Translations under genes and position numbers: made by a program | Part shown: positions 31,228 to 39,741 of the stretch, in pieces | How the letters are laid out: every line of letters starts with the position of its first letter | Position numbering within the stretch: position 1 is the stretch's first letter | Notes under the pieces: generated by a model | What the model was told of the DNA's origin: nothing | The model's input: only the letters and a program-made list of their open reading frames with translations | The model's database searches: none | DNA from: Bacteroidales bacterium | GTDB lineage: Bacteria; Bacteroidota; Bacteroidia; Bacteroidales; WCHB1-69 | DNA: 50,961 bases | NCBI GenBank assembly: GCA_017650305.1 | Contig: JAGCFD010000063.1 | Location: 1-50,961 of the forward strand | Direction: 5' to 3'

Positions 31228-33708
31228 ATGATGAAAACTCCCCAAACTACAAACACTCAAACCGACTTTGTCAATCAAAAACTGCGCTTTGTGGAGGAGC
31301 TGGTCTTGTACACGCAGGCCCACATTTTCTTGACAGGGCGTGCCGGCACGGGAAAGACCACCTTTCTGAAAAGTCTGCCGACTAAGACTCCCAAGCGGAT
31401 GGTCGTAGTGGCGCCCACGGGCGTGGCTGCCATCAATGCGGGCGGACAGACCATCCACTCCTTCTTTCAGCTGCCTTTTGGACCGCAGATACCAGAGAAT
31501 GCCGCCATGGCCCACTCCTCTGCCACTTTCGCTTCTGCACAAGTCCAAAAGTTTGGCCGTGAAAAACTTAAGATCATGCGCGCGCTTGACTTGCTCATCA
31601 TTGACGAAGTCAGCATGGTGCGTGCCGATGTGCTCGATGCTATCGATGCCGTGCTGCGCCGGGTTCGTCGGAATACCAAACCCTTCGGTGGCGTGCAAGT
31701 ACTCATGATTGGCGATGTGCACCAGCTCGCACCCGTGGCCAAACCCGAAGAGTGGGAGGTGCTCGCCCCCTACTACAAGACCGTCTATTTCTTCGGCAGC
31801 CATGTGCTCCAAAAGACCGACTACCTCTGCGTGGAACTGGAACATATCTATCGCCAGCATGACGAGGACTTCATCTCTATCCTTAACAAAGTGCGCGACA
31901 ACAAGATGGATGCTGCGTGCGTGCATTTGCTGAACAGCCGGTATGAGCCTGATTTTAAGCAAACAGATGGCTATATCACCCTCACCACCCATAACGCACA
32001 AGCCGATGAAATCAATGAAGGTCGCTTGGCCGCTATTAAAAAGAGACCCTTCTGCTTCAAGGCGGAGGTGTCGGGCATCTTCCCTCCATCAACGTATCCG
32101 GTTAAGGAAGAGCTCGTTCTCAAGATAGGCGCACAGGTGATGTTTGTCAAAAACGACCCTAATCCTGAAAAGGCCTATTATAATGGCAAGATCGGCAAGG
32201 TGACGGATTACGATGAAGAGGAGAAGAGTGTGGAGGTGACCTGCGGCAGTGACCGTATCCGGGTGCCGATGGTCACATGGCAGAATTTTGAGTACTCCCT
32301 GAATGAGGAAAACCAAGAGATTAAAGAAAAGGAGATCGGGCGCTTTACACAGATCCCGTTGCGTCTGGCTTGGGCCGTCACGATCCATAAGAGCCAGGGC
32401 CTTACCTTCGACAAACTTATCGTGGATGCACACCAAGCGTTTGCTCACGGCCAGGTCTATGTGGCCCTTAGCCGTTGCACTTCCCTGCAAGGACTGGTCC
32501 TGAAGACCCGCCTCTCGCCTGATGCCTTGGTCAACGACTATATGGTGGACTCTTTTATACAACAGATGCCCGAAAAGGAGCCAACCCAGGAGAAAGTCCA
32601 AGCGCTGCGCTGCGCATTCGAGCTGGAGACCGTGATAGATCTGATCGACTTTAAAAGCTTTTACAAGATCGTGAACCGACTTCTTCAAATAATGAATTCC
32701 AATATCCTGTTGTTTGATAGTGAAATAGCTGCGTCGCTCCTTGAACAGCAAGAGTCTATCAGACGGAATCTTCTGGAAGTCGCTGTCAAGTTTGAACACC
32801 AAATACGTCAACTACATGCCCAGGCTGCCTATGCGGAAAATCCACTGTTGCAAGAGAGAATTCAAAAGGCCGCGGCCTATTTTAAGGAGCAGCTCACCCT
32901 CATCGACCATCATATCGGCCGCTTGAATCTTAAAACCGATCTCAAAGAGGTGAATACACAAATGGTGGAGCAGATGAACCTGCTGGCCGAGTTTGTTTTC
33001 GTCAAGACAGGCTGTTTGGATGGATTTACCCATCATATCTCCTTGGAAGATTATTATAAGGTTAAGACAAACAAGCTGTTAGAATATGAGAAGGAGTCCA
33101 AACCCTCTCGCTTGAAAGATGATTACAGAGGGAAGCAGAACTTATATGGGATTTTGCGGGCTTGGCGAGACGAGAAAGCCGAAGAGGCAGATGTGGAGCT
33201 TTACGCAGTTATTCCCAACAAGACCTTAAAGGCTATAGCAAATGAGAAGCCCCGTAATAAATCAGCCCTGAGGAAGATTGAAGGCATGGGCCCGAAGCGA
33301 ATGAGCGCATTCGGAGAGGAGATATTGTCGATAGTCAACAAGTTTGTGGGTGCTGGCGAGATAACTGAGGAGCCAGAACCGGAACCTGAGGTCAGAAAGC
33401 CTAAAAAGAGCACCTTTCAAATTACATTGGAAATGTTGGAGAAGGGGATGACGGTGGAGGAAATCGCGGCTGAGCGCCAGCTGGTGGTCTCCACTATCTA
33501 CGGCCATCTTGCGCGGTTCGTGCGGGAGGGCAGATACAAGGCTCGCAAGTTCGTCCCCAACAGGAAATGCAGACGCATCAAGGAATTTTTCAGCAAGACA
33601 GGGAACCTTTCCTTGGCGGAGGCCCGCAATGCGTTGGGCGATGATTTTGAGTACTGGGAGCTCCGCATTGTCTTGGCAGAATGGGAGCGCGAAAACAGTA
33701 AAGATTAA
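31228..33708 (+). CDS. Pif1/RecD-like SF1 helicase with HRDC and C-terminal HTH domains
   Basis: An ATP-dependent DNA helicase of 826 residues. The SF1 core has Walker A (GRAGTGKT, 37-44), Walker B with motif II (LLIIDEVSMVRADVLD) and a C-terminal UvrD_C_2-type segment (WAVTIHKSQGLTFDKL). After a helical region comes an HRDC-like domain (YAVIPNKTLKAIANEKP, KIEGMGPKRMSAFGE) and a terminal helix-turn-helix (EKGMTVEEIAAERQLVVSTIYGHL) like the HTH found in RecQ-like proteins. This suggests a genome-maintenance helicase for structured DNA. ATG at 31228 or 31231 is preferred over the earlier TTG because of the promoter at 31196. Confidence 0.9.
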   Translation: MMKTPQTTNTQTDFVNQKLRFVEELVLYTQAHIFLTGRAGTGKTTFLKSLPTKTPKRMVVVAPTGVAAINAGGQTIHSFFQLPFGPQIPENAAMAHSSATFASAQVQKFGREKLKIMRALDLLIIDEVSMVRADVLDAIDAVLRRVRRNTKPFGGVQVLMIGDVHQLAPVAKPEEWEVLAPYYKTVYFFGSHVLQKTDYLCVELEHIYRQHDEDFISILNKVRDNKMDAACVHLLNSRYEPDFKQTDGYITLTTHNAQADEINEGRLAAIKKRPFCFKAEVSGIFPPSTYPVKEELVLKIGAQVMFVKNDPNPEKAYYNGKIGKVTDYDEEEKSVEVTCGSDRIRVPMVTWQNFEYSLNEENQEIKEKEIGRFTQIPLRLAWAVTIHKSQGLTFDKLIVDAHQAFAHGQVYVALSRCTSLQGLVLKTRLSPDALVNDYMVDSFIQQMPEKEPTQEKVQALRCAFELETVIDLIDFKSFYKIVNRLLQIMNSNILLFDSEIAASLLEQQESIRRNLLEVAVKFEHQIRQLHAQAAYAENPLLQERIQKAAAYFKEQLTLIDHHIGRLNLKTDLKEVNTQMVEQMNLLAEFVFVKTGCLDGFTHHISLEDYYKVKTNKLLEYEKESKPSRLKDDYRGKQNLYGILRAWRDEKAEEADVELYAVIPNKTLKAIANEKPRNKSALRKIEGMGPKRMSAFGEEILSIVNKFVGAGEITEEPEPEPEVRKPKKSTFQITLEMLEKGMTVEEIAAERQLVVSTIYGHLARFVREGRYKARKFVPNRKCRRIKEFFSKTGNLSLAEARNALGDDFEYWELRIVLAEWERENSKD

Positions 33709-33740
33709 CGAAGGCCAACAAATCTTAGCACCCTTTGCGC

Positions 33741-34553
33741 TTACACTTCGTCCAGGTAGCGCTCAATGGGGATTCCATTTTCAGGGTAGGGGTGATCCTT
33801 GTTGACCTCAATCATGCGCGATACAAGGTTCATGGCGTTTTGCACACTTTCTTCCAATGATTTTCCTTGCAGATAATGACCTATGAGAATCGAGGAGAAC
33901 ATGTCGCCCGTGCCAGAGAACTGGATGGGTATCAGTTTGTATGGTAAGATGCTCGTTTTCTGGGTCTGCGCGTCGTAGAGCATGGTGCAGTTGGCATTGT
34001 CTATGACCATGCTGGAGATGACGACAGAGTTCTCGCCCATGTAGTGTAGAAGCAAGACAAGGTCGTTGGCCTCTTCGAGCGTCAGGGAAGTCTTGCCTTC
34101 GTATCGGCCGGCCAGGAAGGTGGCTTCCGTCATGTTGGGCACGATGACGTCGGCTACTTTGCACATGCTGCGCATATATTCAACCGTCTTGGTAGTGATA
34201 CCGTTGTAAAGTTTGCCATCGTCAGCCATGATGGGATCCACGAAAATCTTGGCGCCTCTTCGTTTCAATTTTCTGCAATAATCGGCCACGATGCCGGTCT
34301 GTTCCTCTGATACGAGGAATCCAGTGCTGACAGCATCAATGTGGAAAGCTTCCTTCTCCCAGATCTCTATGCACTGACGCATGTATTGCGTTGTGTCCAA
34401 AACGGCAAAGTTGTTGTAGCAGAAATTGTTGGACACGAGAGAGGAGGGTAGTCTGAGCACCTCATATTTCATCTTCGACAAAATGGGAATCATCGCAGAC
34501 ATTCCCAAGTTGCCGTATCCTACCATATCACCTATTAATAAAATATTACTCAT
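33741..34553 (-). CDS. Pyridoxal/pyridoxamine kinase (PdxY/PdxK-like)
   Basis: A ribokinase-fold B6 vitamer kinase of 270 residues that makes pyridoxal or pyridoxamine 5'-phosphate. Typical blocks are GDMVGYGNLGMSAMIPIL near the N-terminus, FVDPIMADDGKLYNG in the middle, VIVPNMTEA, and the catalytic GTGDMFSS near residues 215-222. It starts 7 bases after the COG0523 GTPase gene and is probably cotranscribed with it. The pairing of a PLP-forming kinase with a metal GTPase has no obvious biochemical logic. Confidence 0.88.
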   Translation of the reverse strand: MSNILLIGDMVGYGNLGMSAMIPILSKMKYEVLRLPSSLVSNNFCYNNFAVLDTTQYMRQCIEIWEKEAFHIDAVSTGFLVSEEQTGIVADYCRKLKRRGAKIFVDPIMADDGKLYNGITTKTVEYMRSMCKVADVIVPNMTEATFLAGRYEGKTSLTLEEANDLVLLLHYMGENSVVISSMVIDNANCTMLYDAQTQKTSILPYKLIPIQFSGTGDMFSSILIGHYLQGKSLEESVQNAMNLVSRMIEVNKDHPYPENGIPIERYLDEV

Positions 34554-34560
34554 ACTCAGA

Positions 34561-35838
34561 TTATTCCAGGCAGCTATCTAATTCTTTGATTATCTGTTCT
34601 TTGTCCATATTCTGACCGATAAAGACGATCTTGATCATGCGGTCGCCATATTCCGGATCCCAATCGTGCATGAAGTTGGGATCCTCTACCATCAACTGCA
34701 TCAGCTCCTCTTCGGGGGCGGTGGCGTACCAAAGGCCCGCCTCGGTCAGCTTTTGCTGCACGCCCGCCTGCTCGTAGAGGTACGACATGTCGCGGTACTC
34801 TTTGAAGTAGAGCACTCCCTTGGAGCGGATGATATTTTTAGGACGGTCTTTGGCGAGGTATTTGTTGAATTCCACAACCTTGAATGCTTTTCTACGATAA
34901 TAGACGAAAGTGGAGATGCCATACTCTTCCACCTCACCACCTTCGTGGTCATGATGGTGGTGATGATGATGGTGGCCATGTTCTTCTTCATCGTGGTCGT
35001 CATCGTCATCATCTTCATCGTGGTGATGATGTTCATGTTCGTCATCATCGTCATGATCATGGTGATGATGGTCGGCGCGGGCCTCGCGCTCCTCTTCTTC
35101 CGTGGTGGCACGTTCCAGCTCGCGTACCCAGCCCGTGGAGATGGAGACCTTCTCGTAGTCGAAAGCGTCCGTATGGATGATCTTGGCCAAGTCTACATCC
35201 GCGTAGTCGGTCTCGATGATCTCGGCTCCAGGATTCAAGTGCTTGATGATCTGCTTGATGCGGTTGACTTCTTCGGGTTGTACTTCCGATACCTTGTTCA
35301 GCAGCACGATGTTGCAGAACTCGATCTGCTGTACGAGGAGGTTCTCGATGTCTTCTTCATCCAGATTCTTTCGCTCCAGGTCATCACCGCAGGCGAATTC
35401 GCTTTGCATGCGGAGGGCATCCACCACGGTGACAATGCAGTCGAGATAGGGTGTTCCGAATTCCGTGTATTTGGCATTCATCCGAGGGATGGAGGCGATG
35501 GTGCGGGCGATGGGCTCCGGCTCGCAGATGCCACTGGCCTCGATGACGATGTAGTCGAAGCATTGCATCTTGACGAGGTCGCTCAGCTGGTCCACCAAGT
35601 CCATCTTGAGGGTGCAGCAGATGCAGCCGTTCTGCAAGGCCACTAAACTGTCGTCTTTTTCTGCCACCACACCGCCTTTTTGAATTAAGGATGCATCGAT
35701 GTTCACTTCGCCAATGTCGTTGACGATGACAGCAAAACGGATGCCTTGACGGTTGGAGAGAATATGGTTCACGAGGGTGGTCTTGCCACTGCCTAAGTAG
35801 CCTGTGAGCAGTAATACGGGTATGTCAGTCTTGATCAT
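34561..35838 (-). CDS. COG0523 (CobW-family) metallochaperone GTPase with long His/Asp linker
   Basis: A G3E GTPase of 425 residues thought to deliver metal ions, in many relatives zinc under starvation. Visible are the P-loop (GYLGSGKT, 13-20), the family CxCC metal motif (C72-I-C74-C75), ASGICEP, and the guanine-specificity NKV segment (181-183). Residues 257-298 are almost entirely His, Asp and Glu, with about 20 histidines, before the CobW C-terminal domain. Linkers like this store or hand over Zn, Ni or Co. The linker DNA (34945-35070) is a near-pure run of GAT/CAT-type codons and could be prone to slippage. Confidence 0.92.
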   Translation of the reverse strand: MIKTDIPVLLLTGYLGSGKTTLVNHILSNRQGIRFAVIVNDIGEVNIDASLIQKGGVVAEKDDSLVALQNGCICCTLKMDLVDQLSDLVKMQCFDYIVIEASGICEPEPIARTIASIPRMNAKYTEFGTPYLDCIVTVVDALRMQSEFACGDDLERKNLDEEDIENLLVQQIEFCNIVLLNKVSEVQPEEVNRIKQIIKHLNPGAEIIETDYADVDLAKIIHTDAFDYEKVSISTGWVRELERATTEEEEREARADHHHHDHDDDDEHEHHHHDEDDDDDDHDEEEHGHHHHHHHHDHEGGEVEEYGISTFVYYRRKAFKVVEFNKYLAKDRPKNIIRSKGVLYFKEYRDMSYLYEQAGVQQKLTEAGLWYATAPEEELMQLMVEDPNFMHDWDPEYGDRMIKIVFIGQNMDKEQIIKELDSCLE

Positions 35839-35861
35839 AGTATCTACAATTTTTAAGGGTG

Positions 35862-35869
35862 CAAAAGTA
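35862..35869 (-). promoter_or_regulatory. -7 promoter element of the COG0523 gene
   Basis: TACTTTTG on the minus strand, 24 bases before the ATG at 35838. I see no clear Zur-box palindrome around it. Confidence 0.55.
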
Positions 35870-35933
35870 CACTTTATAACAGAATGGTTTTGGACTTGTT
35901 GAATAATTTTTGGGTGGATTGTTTGATAGGGTG

Positions 35934-37019
35934 CTATCTGACATATCTGAAAGAGGTGCCTTTATCAATTAGCGGCCATGTGGTGGAGGTGAAAGTCACA
36001 ACGGCAGTGTCGCCTTTTAAGGTGATCAACCCACCGATAGGATTCCCTGCAGCGTCAGTGGCGGTGAATTCCAGACCGTCATCGCCCATCCTTGCAATGC
36101 CGTCATCCAGGTTGGTAAGTCGCGGAATCCCGATATGGACATTGTATTTCCCATCATTCCTGCGATAGGAGATGTCCAGGTTCGGTTCTCCATAATCCTC
36201 ATCCTTGAAGCTGCCTTCAAAGGGCCAGATAACGGAGTTCTCGTCAGACAAGGTGAATTTGCCATCCTTGTCTATCGTAACTCTGGCCATGAAAGTGGGC
36301 ATATTCTCATAGGAAAGCACCAGGCCTGTCACAAATTTCAAACCAGGTATAAAATAGACATATAGGTCATCCCCGCTGATATCGTAAAACAGTTGTTCGC
36401 CAATCCATATCGCATCCTCGTCCATGCCGCCCATGTTCTGCTCTTTATTTTCACGACTACAGAGTTGTCTGTCCCCGGCATAAAAGGTGATTATGTCATC
36501 TTTGATGGAATAGCCAAACTTCTGGCAAAGCGCTTCTTGCATCAAATACGGGTCTATGCCGCCCGCGAGGTATGCTTTGCCATCATTGTGAAATTTTATA
36601 TGATATAATTTTTCCACCAGAACGCCAGTGCCTTCCATAACGCCTCCTGTCAGCCAGAGCGAGTTGCTCTTCGCATCATATCTGGCCAAGGGGTTTTTGC
36701 CATGACAGATCTCCGGGAATGCGGACCAGACGCCATCTTTATGAATCACTATCCCATATCCTTCCGAGGAGGTGCCATCCGCAAAGCCTGAAATGCTGTA
36801 AACCCCTACTAAATCATTCTTTTCGTCCAAGAGTTTCTCAGATTGTTCATCAAATCCGAATTCACTCTTAATCCTATTGACGTTTTCAGGTGCTTCAGAC
36901 TTGAAAACGGATTCCAACACTCCGTTGAAAGGTTTGATTTGAGTATGATTGCATGAGGATAATGATAATCCTAAGAATGACAAAATGGCGATGACGCCAG
37001 CAAAAAACTTCTTGTTCAT
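35934..37019 (-). CDS. Lipoprotein of unknown function
   Basis: I do not recognise the family. The 361-residue protein has a type II signal with Cys23 (LSLSSCNHT) and no membrane helix afterwards. The mature part is predominantly beta, with short repeated motifs of the type GxGVVxHKDGVWSAFP and KDGKFTLSDEN, suggesting a beta-sandwich or propeller-like fold. A cluster of glycines and aromatics near 300 (EPNLDISYRRNDGKYNVHIGIP) is typical of secreted Bacteroidota proteins. It has its own promoter directly after the terminator of the PorE-like gene. Confidence 0.8.
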   Translation of the reverse strand: MNKKFFAGVIAILSFLGLSLSSCNHTQIKPFNGVLESVFKSEAPENVNRIKSEFGFDEQSEKLLDEKNDLVGVYSISGFADGTSSEGYGIVIHKDGVWSAFPEICHGKNPLARYDAKSNSLWLTGGVMEGTGVLVEKLYHIKFHNDGKAYLAGGIDPYLMQEALCQKFGYSIKDDIITFYAGDRQLCSRENKEQNMGGMDEDAIWIGEQLFYDISGDDLYVYFIPGLKFVTGLVLSYENMPTFMARVTIDKDGKFTLSDENSVIWPFEGSFKDEDYGEPNLDISYRRNDGKYNVHIGIPRLTNLDDGIARMGDDGLEFTATDAAGNPIGGLITLKGDTAVVTFTSTTWPLIDKGTSFRYVR

Positions 37020-37041
37020 AGTGTATGTTAAAAGAGGGCTG

Positions 37042-37049
37042 CAAAAGTA
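37042..37049 (-). promoter_or_regulatory. -7 promoter element of the unknown lipoprotein gene
   Basis: TACTTTTG on the minus strand, 23 bases before the ATG at 37019 and just two bases beyond the T-tract of the preceding terminator. Confidence 0.55.
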
Positions 37050-37051
37050 CG

Positions 37052-37085
37052 AAAAAAAAAAGAGCCGTCGGTATGACAGCTCTTA
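37052..37085 (-). terminator. Rho-independent terminator of the PorE-like gene
   Basis: On the minus strand AGAGCTGTC pairs with GACGGCTCT (9 pairs including one G-U) around a 5-base loop (ATACC), followed by a run of about ten T. It lies 22 bases after the stop codon at 37107. Confidence 0.85.
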
Positions 37086-37106
37086 CTATATTATATATGG
37101 TATATC

Positions 37107-39629
37107 TTATTTGAAGATGATCATGTTGCGGCTGGTGTCCACGGTGTAGGAACCCCAGGAATCCTGGATGAAGTTCTCGCCGATCACGAAGGCGGCGGGC
37201 AGGCCTTTCTTCACGATCACTTTCACATTCTCTTCATAGTCGTCACCCACACGCAACTCTTCGAGGTAGAGTACAGCGCCCTCGATGATGCTACCATCCT
37301 CTTGCTTGATGGCACCGGACTTCTCTTCAAAGTCGTTGAGGTTGATGATAGACTCTTTCAGGAAGCGGGTGGCGTCGGTGTAGTTCATGAAGATCTCGTC
37401 GGAGTTGTTGCCAATTTGGAACTCCATGGACTTGTTGTTGGCAAAGCAGGTACCTTTCACCACATCGCCGGCGATGGTCACAGGCACGGTGCGCTCTGTG
37501 ACGATGGCGATGGCAGCTTGGGCAGCGGCCAAAGACTCAGCGCTCGGCACATAGTCGTCACGCAAGATGATGAACTCGGTACGACGGTTCAGCTGGTGGG
37601 CAGCTTCTTGTTCCGGTTTGGATGACAAACTGTTGATGTAGTCCTCGGTCAGATAGGTGCCCTTGGCGAAGAAGTATTTCTTGCCATTGCAGGTGGGGCA
37701 GGTGGAGTACATGTCTTTTTCCAGACGGCGCGGGACACGCTCACCATATCCCTTGGCCACGATACGATCGGCGGCGATACCTTTCTCATTGACGAGGAAG
37801 TCCACGCAGGATTGGGCACGTTTTTGAGACAGAACAAGGTTCTTGTCATCATCGTCACGGGCATCGGTGTGGGAACGCAACTCGATGACGATGGTCGGGT
37901 TCTTGATCATGATGTTATAGAGGTACATCAAAGAGTCCTTATATTGCGGTTTCAGATCCCACTTGGCCAAGTCGTAGAGAATTTCAGGCAGAGGGATAGG
38001 CTCGACCGGGATAGGTTCAAGGGAGAAGTCTTGCTTGAGGTCGGTGTTCTCGGTCAGGCCGATGGTGGTCTGCTTTGCGGTATTGCCCTGCTCCCAGTAG
38101 CCCTTCTTCACAACCTTGATGTCGTAAGAGGTGTTGCCTAAGATTTTGGTCTTGTCGAAGTGATAGTAACCCTTCACGTCCGTGGTGGTCTTGTAGATGG
38201 TACCGTCGGTGCCTTGGATCTCCACTTCTACACCGTCCATGTACTGACCGTTGTTCTTGTCGCGGATATAACCGGAGAGGGTATAGACGAGCGGACGGAG
38301 GAGGAAGTAGTAGATATCGTCACCGCCACGGCCGCCGTCACGGTTGGAAGAGAAGTAACCCTTAGCGAGGTAAGGGGATTTGGATTGCGGGTCAATAGCC
38401 TCGTTCTCGTCAAAGATGATGCCGATTTCGTCACCATTGGAGTTGATGGGGACCATCAGGTTCTCTGCTGGTTGGAATTGACCGTCTTTGATGCGGGAAA
38501 CGAAGAGGTCGAGACCACCCATGCCGGGCCATCCGTCAGAGGAGAAGTAGAATTCCTCGTCATTGCGCAGGCAGGGGAATACCTCTTGGCCAGCGGTGTT
38601 GACGTTGGGGCCCAGGTTGGTGATGTCGGAGAACTTAGCGGACTTCTTGGCGCGGGTGGCCTTGTAGAGGTCGTATCCGCCGTATCCACCGGGCTTGTTG
38701 GATGCGAAGTAGATGGTGAGCTCATCGCCACTGATGAAGGGGTGTACATAGTTGTAAGAGGAGTCGCCCAATTCAACCAATTCGGCCTCGCCCCATGCTT
38801 TACCTTTCTTCATGGACTTGTAGATATAGCAGCCTTGTACTTTCTTCTTGTCTTGCGGGCATTTGGTGAAATAATAGACCGTACCCTTGCGGTTGGAGCT
38901 GGCTTCGCCCTCGTTGACACCGGTGTTGAGCGTACCTCCTTCATCGAGAGTGGTCACAGGAGACCACTCGCCGGGCCAGTCGGTGTTTTTGCTCTTCGGC
39001 TTGTTGGAGATGTAGATGTCGGAGAATGAGATGCCAGTCCACTGGTCGGTACCTTTGCCAACGGAGCCTTCGCGGTTGGAGGAGAAGATTATGCTGTTGC
39101 GCTTCTCATCGTTGCCCCAACGGGGAGCCCATTCGTCGTCGCGGGTGTTGAACTTTTTCAGGTTCTCCACTTCGTAGCGGGTCGGGTTTTCGGTCCACAT
39201 CTTGGCATTCTGGCAGCCTTGGATACGCTCTTCCACGCGAGAGTCTTCCGGTGCACGCTTCTTGTAGTTGTTGTAGTATTTAAGGGCAAGGTCATAGTCG
39301 CCACGCGTGTTGTAGATGCTGGCCAGATGGAAAAGAATCATGGGGTTGTCTTTCTGATAGTTTTTCTTCTCCAAGCGGATGTACTGTTGCTCCGCCTTTT
39401 TCAGATCGCCCATGATGCGGTAGCACTCGGCAATCTGGAAAGTGGCACGCTGAATTTCCACACGGTTGGAGGAAAGTTTCTTGATTCCTTTCTTGTATGC
39501 TTCCAAAGACTTCTCATACTGACAATCGCGAAACAGGTTGTCAGCTTCACGGAGAATTTGGGCATTCAGACTATAAGTTCCTGTAAATAAAACAGATACA
39601 AAAAGCAGAATGAATTTATATAACTTCAT
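37107..39629 (-). CDS. PorE-like OmpA-family protein with TPR, beta-propeller and an extra retropepsin-like domain
   Basis: The 840-residue exported protein has a signal peptide (ending SLNAQ), TPR repeats (25-125), PD40-type beta-propeller repeats (155-445), a carboxypeptidase-regulatory-like domain (449-540) and an OmpA-type peptidoglycan-binding domain (550-690; ELRSHTDARDDDDKN). This order matches PorE, an OmpA-like component of the type IX secretion system, and related Bacteroidota proteins. Two oddities stand out: a Cys-containing insertion in the OmpA domain (STCPTCNGKK, 642-650), and a C-terminal domain (715-840) that resembles a clan AA aspartic protease without its DTG (see findings). 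It is probably periplasmic, bound to peptidoglycan. Confidence 0.85.
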   Translation of the reverse strand: MKLYKFILLFVSVLFTGTYSLNAQILREADNLFRDCQYEKSLEAYKKGIKKLSSNRVEIQRATFQIAECYRIMGDLKKAEQQYIRLEKKNYQKDNPMILFHLASIYNTRGDYDLALKYYNNYKKRAPEDSRVEERIQGCQNAKMWTENPTRYEVENLKKFNTRDDEWAPRWGNDEKRNSIIFSSNREGSVGKGTDQWTGISFSDIYISNKPKSKNTDWPGEWSPVTTLDEGGTLNTGVNEGEASSNRKGTVYYFTKCPQDKKKVQGCYIYKSMKKGKAWGEAELVELGDSSYNYVHPFISGDELTIYFASNKPGGYGGYDLYKATRAKKSAKFSDITNLGPNVNTAGQEVFPCLRNDEEFYFSSDGWPGMGGLDLFVSRIKDGQFQPAENLMVPINSNGDEIGIIFDENEAIDPQSKSPYLAKGYFSSNRDGGRGGDDIYYFLLRPLVYTLSGYIRDKNNGQYMDGVEVEIQGTDGTIYKTTTDVKGYYHFDKTKILGNTSYDIKVVKKGYWEQGNTAKQTTIGLTENTDLKQDFSLEPIPVEPIPLPEILYDLAKWDLKPQYKDSLMYLYNIMIKNPTIVIELRSHTDARDDDDKNLVLSQKRAQSCVDFLVNEKGIAADRIVAKGYGERVPRRLEKDMYSTCPTCNGKKYFFAKGTYLTEDYINSLSSKPEQEAAHQLNRRTEFIILRDDYVPSAESLAAAQAAIAIVTERTVPVTIAGDVVKGTCFANNKSMEFQIGNNSDEIFMNYTDATRFLKESIINLNDFEEKSGAIKQEDGSIIEGAVLYLEELRVGDDYEENVKVIVKKGLPAAFVIGENFIQDSWGSYTVDTSRNMIIFK

Positions 39630-39672
39630 ACAGATTTAGATTTTTCCATATAATAAAAAGCCCGCTAAAATA

Positions 39673-39715
39673 AAAAAAATATTCGGATTGAGAAACCCAA
39701 TCCGAATATTTTTTT
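39673..39715. terminator. Strong intrinsic terminator after secDF
   Basis: A perfect 18-bp stem (ATTCGGATTG pairing with CAATCCGAAT, extended by A- and T-tracts) closes a 7-base loop (AGAAACC). Because it is flanked by A7 and T7 it works in either direction. It lies 27 bases after the secDF stop and insulates the PorE-like gene from secDF transcription. Confidence 0.9.
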
Positions 39716-39741
39716 AAAATGTTGATTTACGTTCTGATTAC

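Noticed and set aside
34666-35646. 326-codon plus-strand frame with a hydrophobic Val/Met-rich run, looking like a membrane protein
   Set aside because: The hydrophobic run is only the complement of the His/Asp linker codons of the COG0523 gene.
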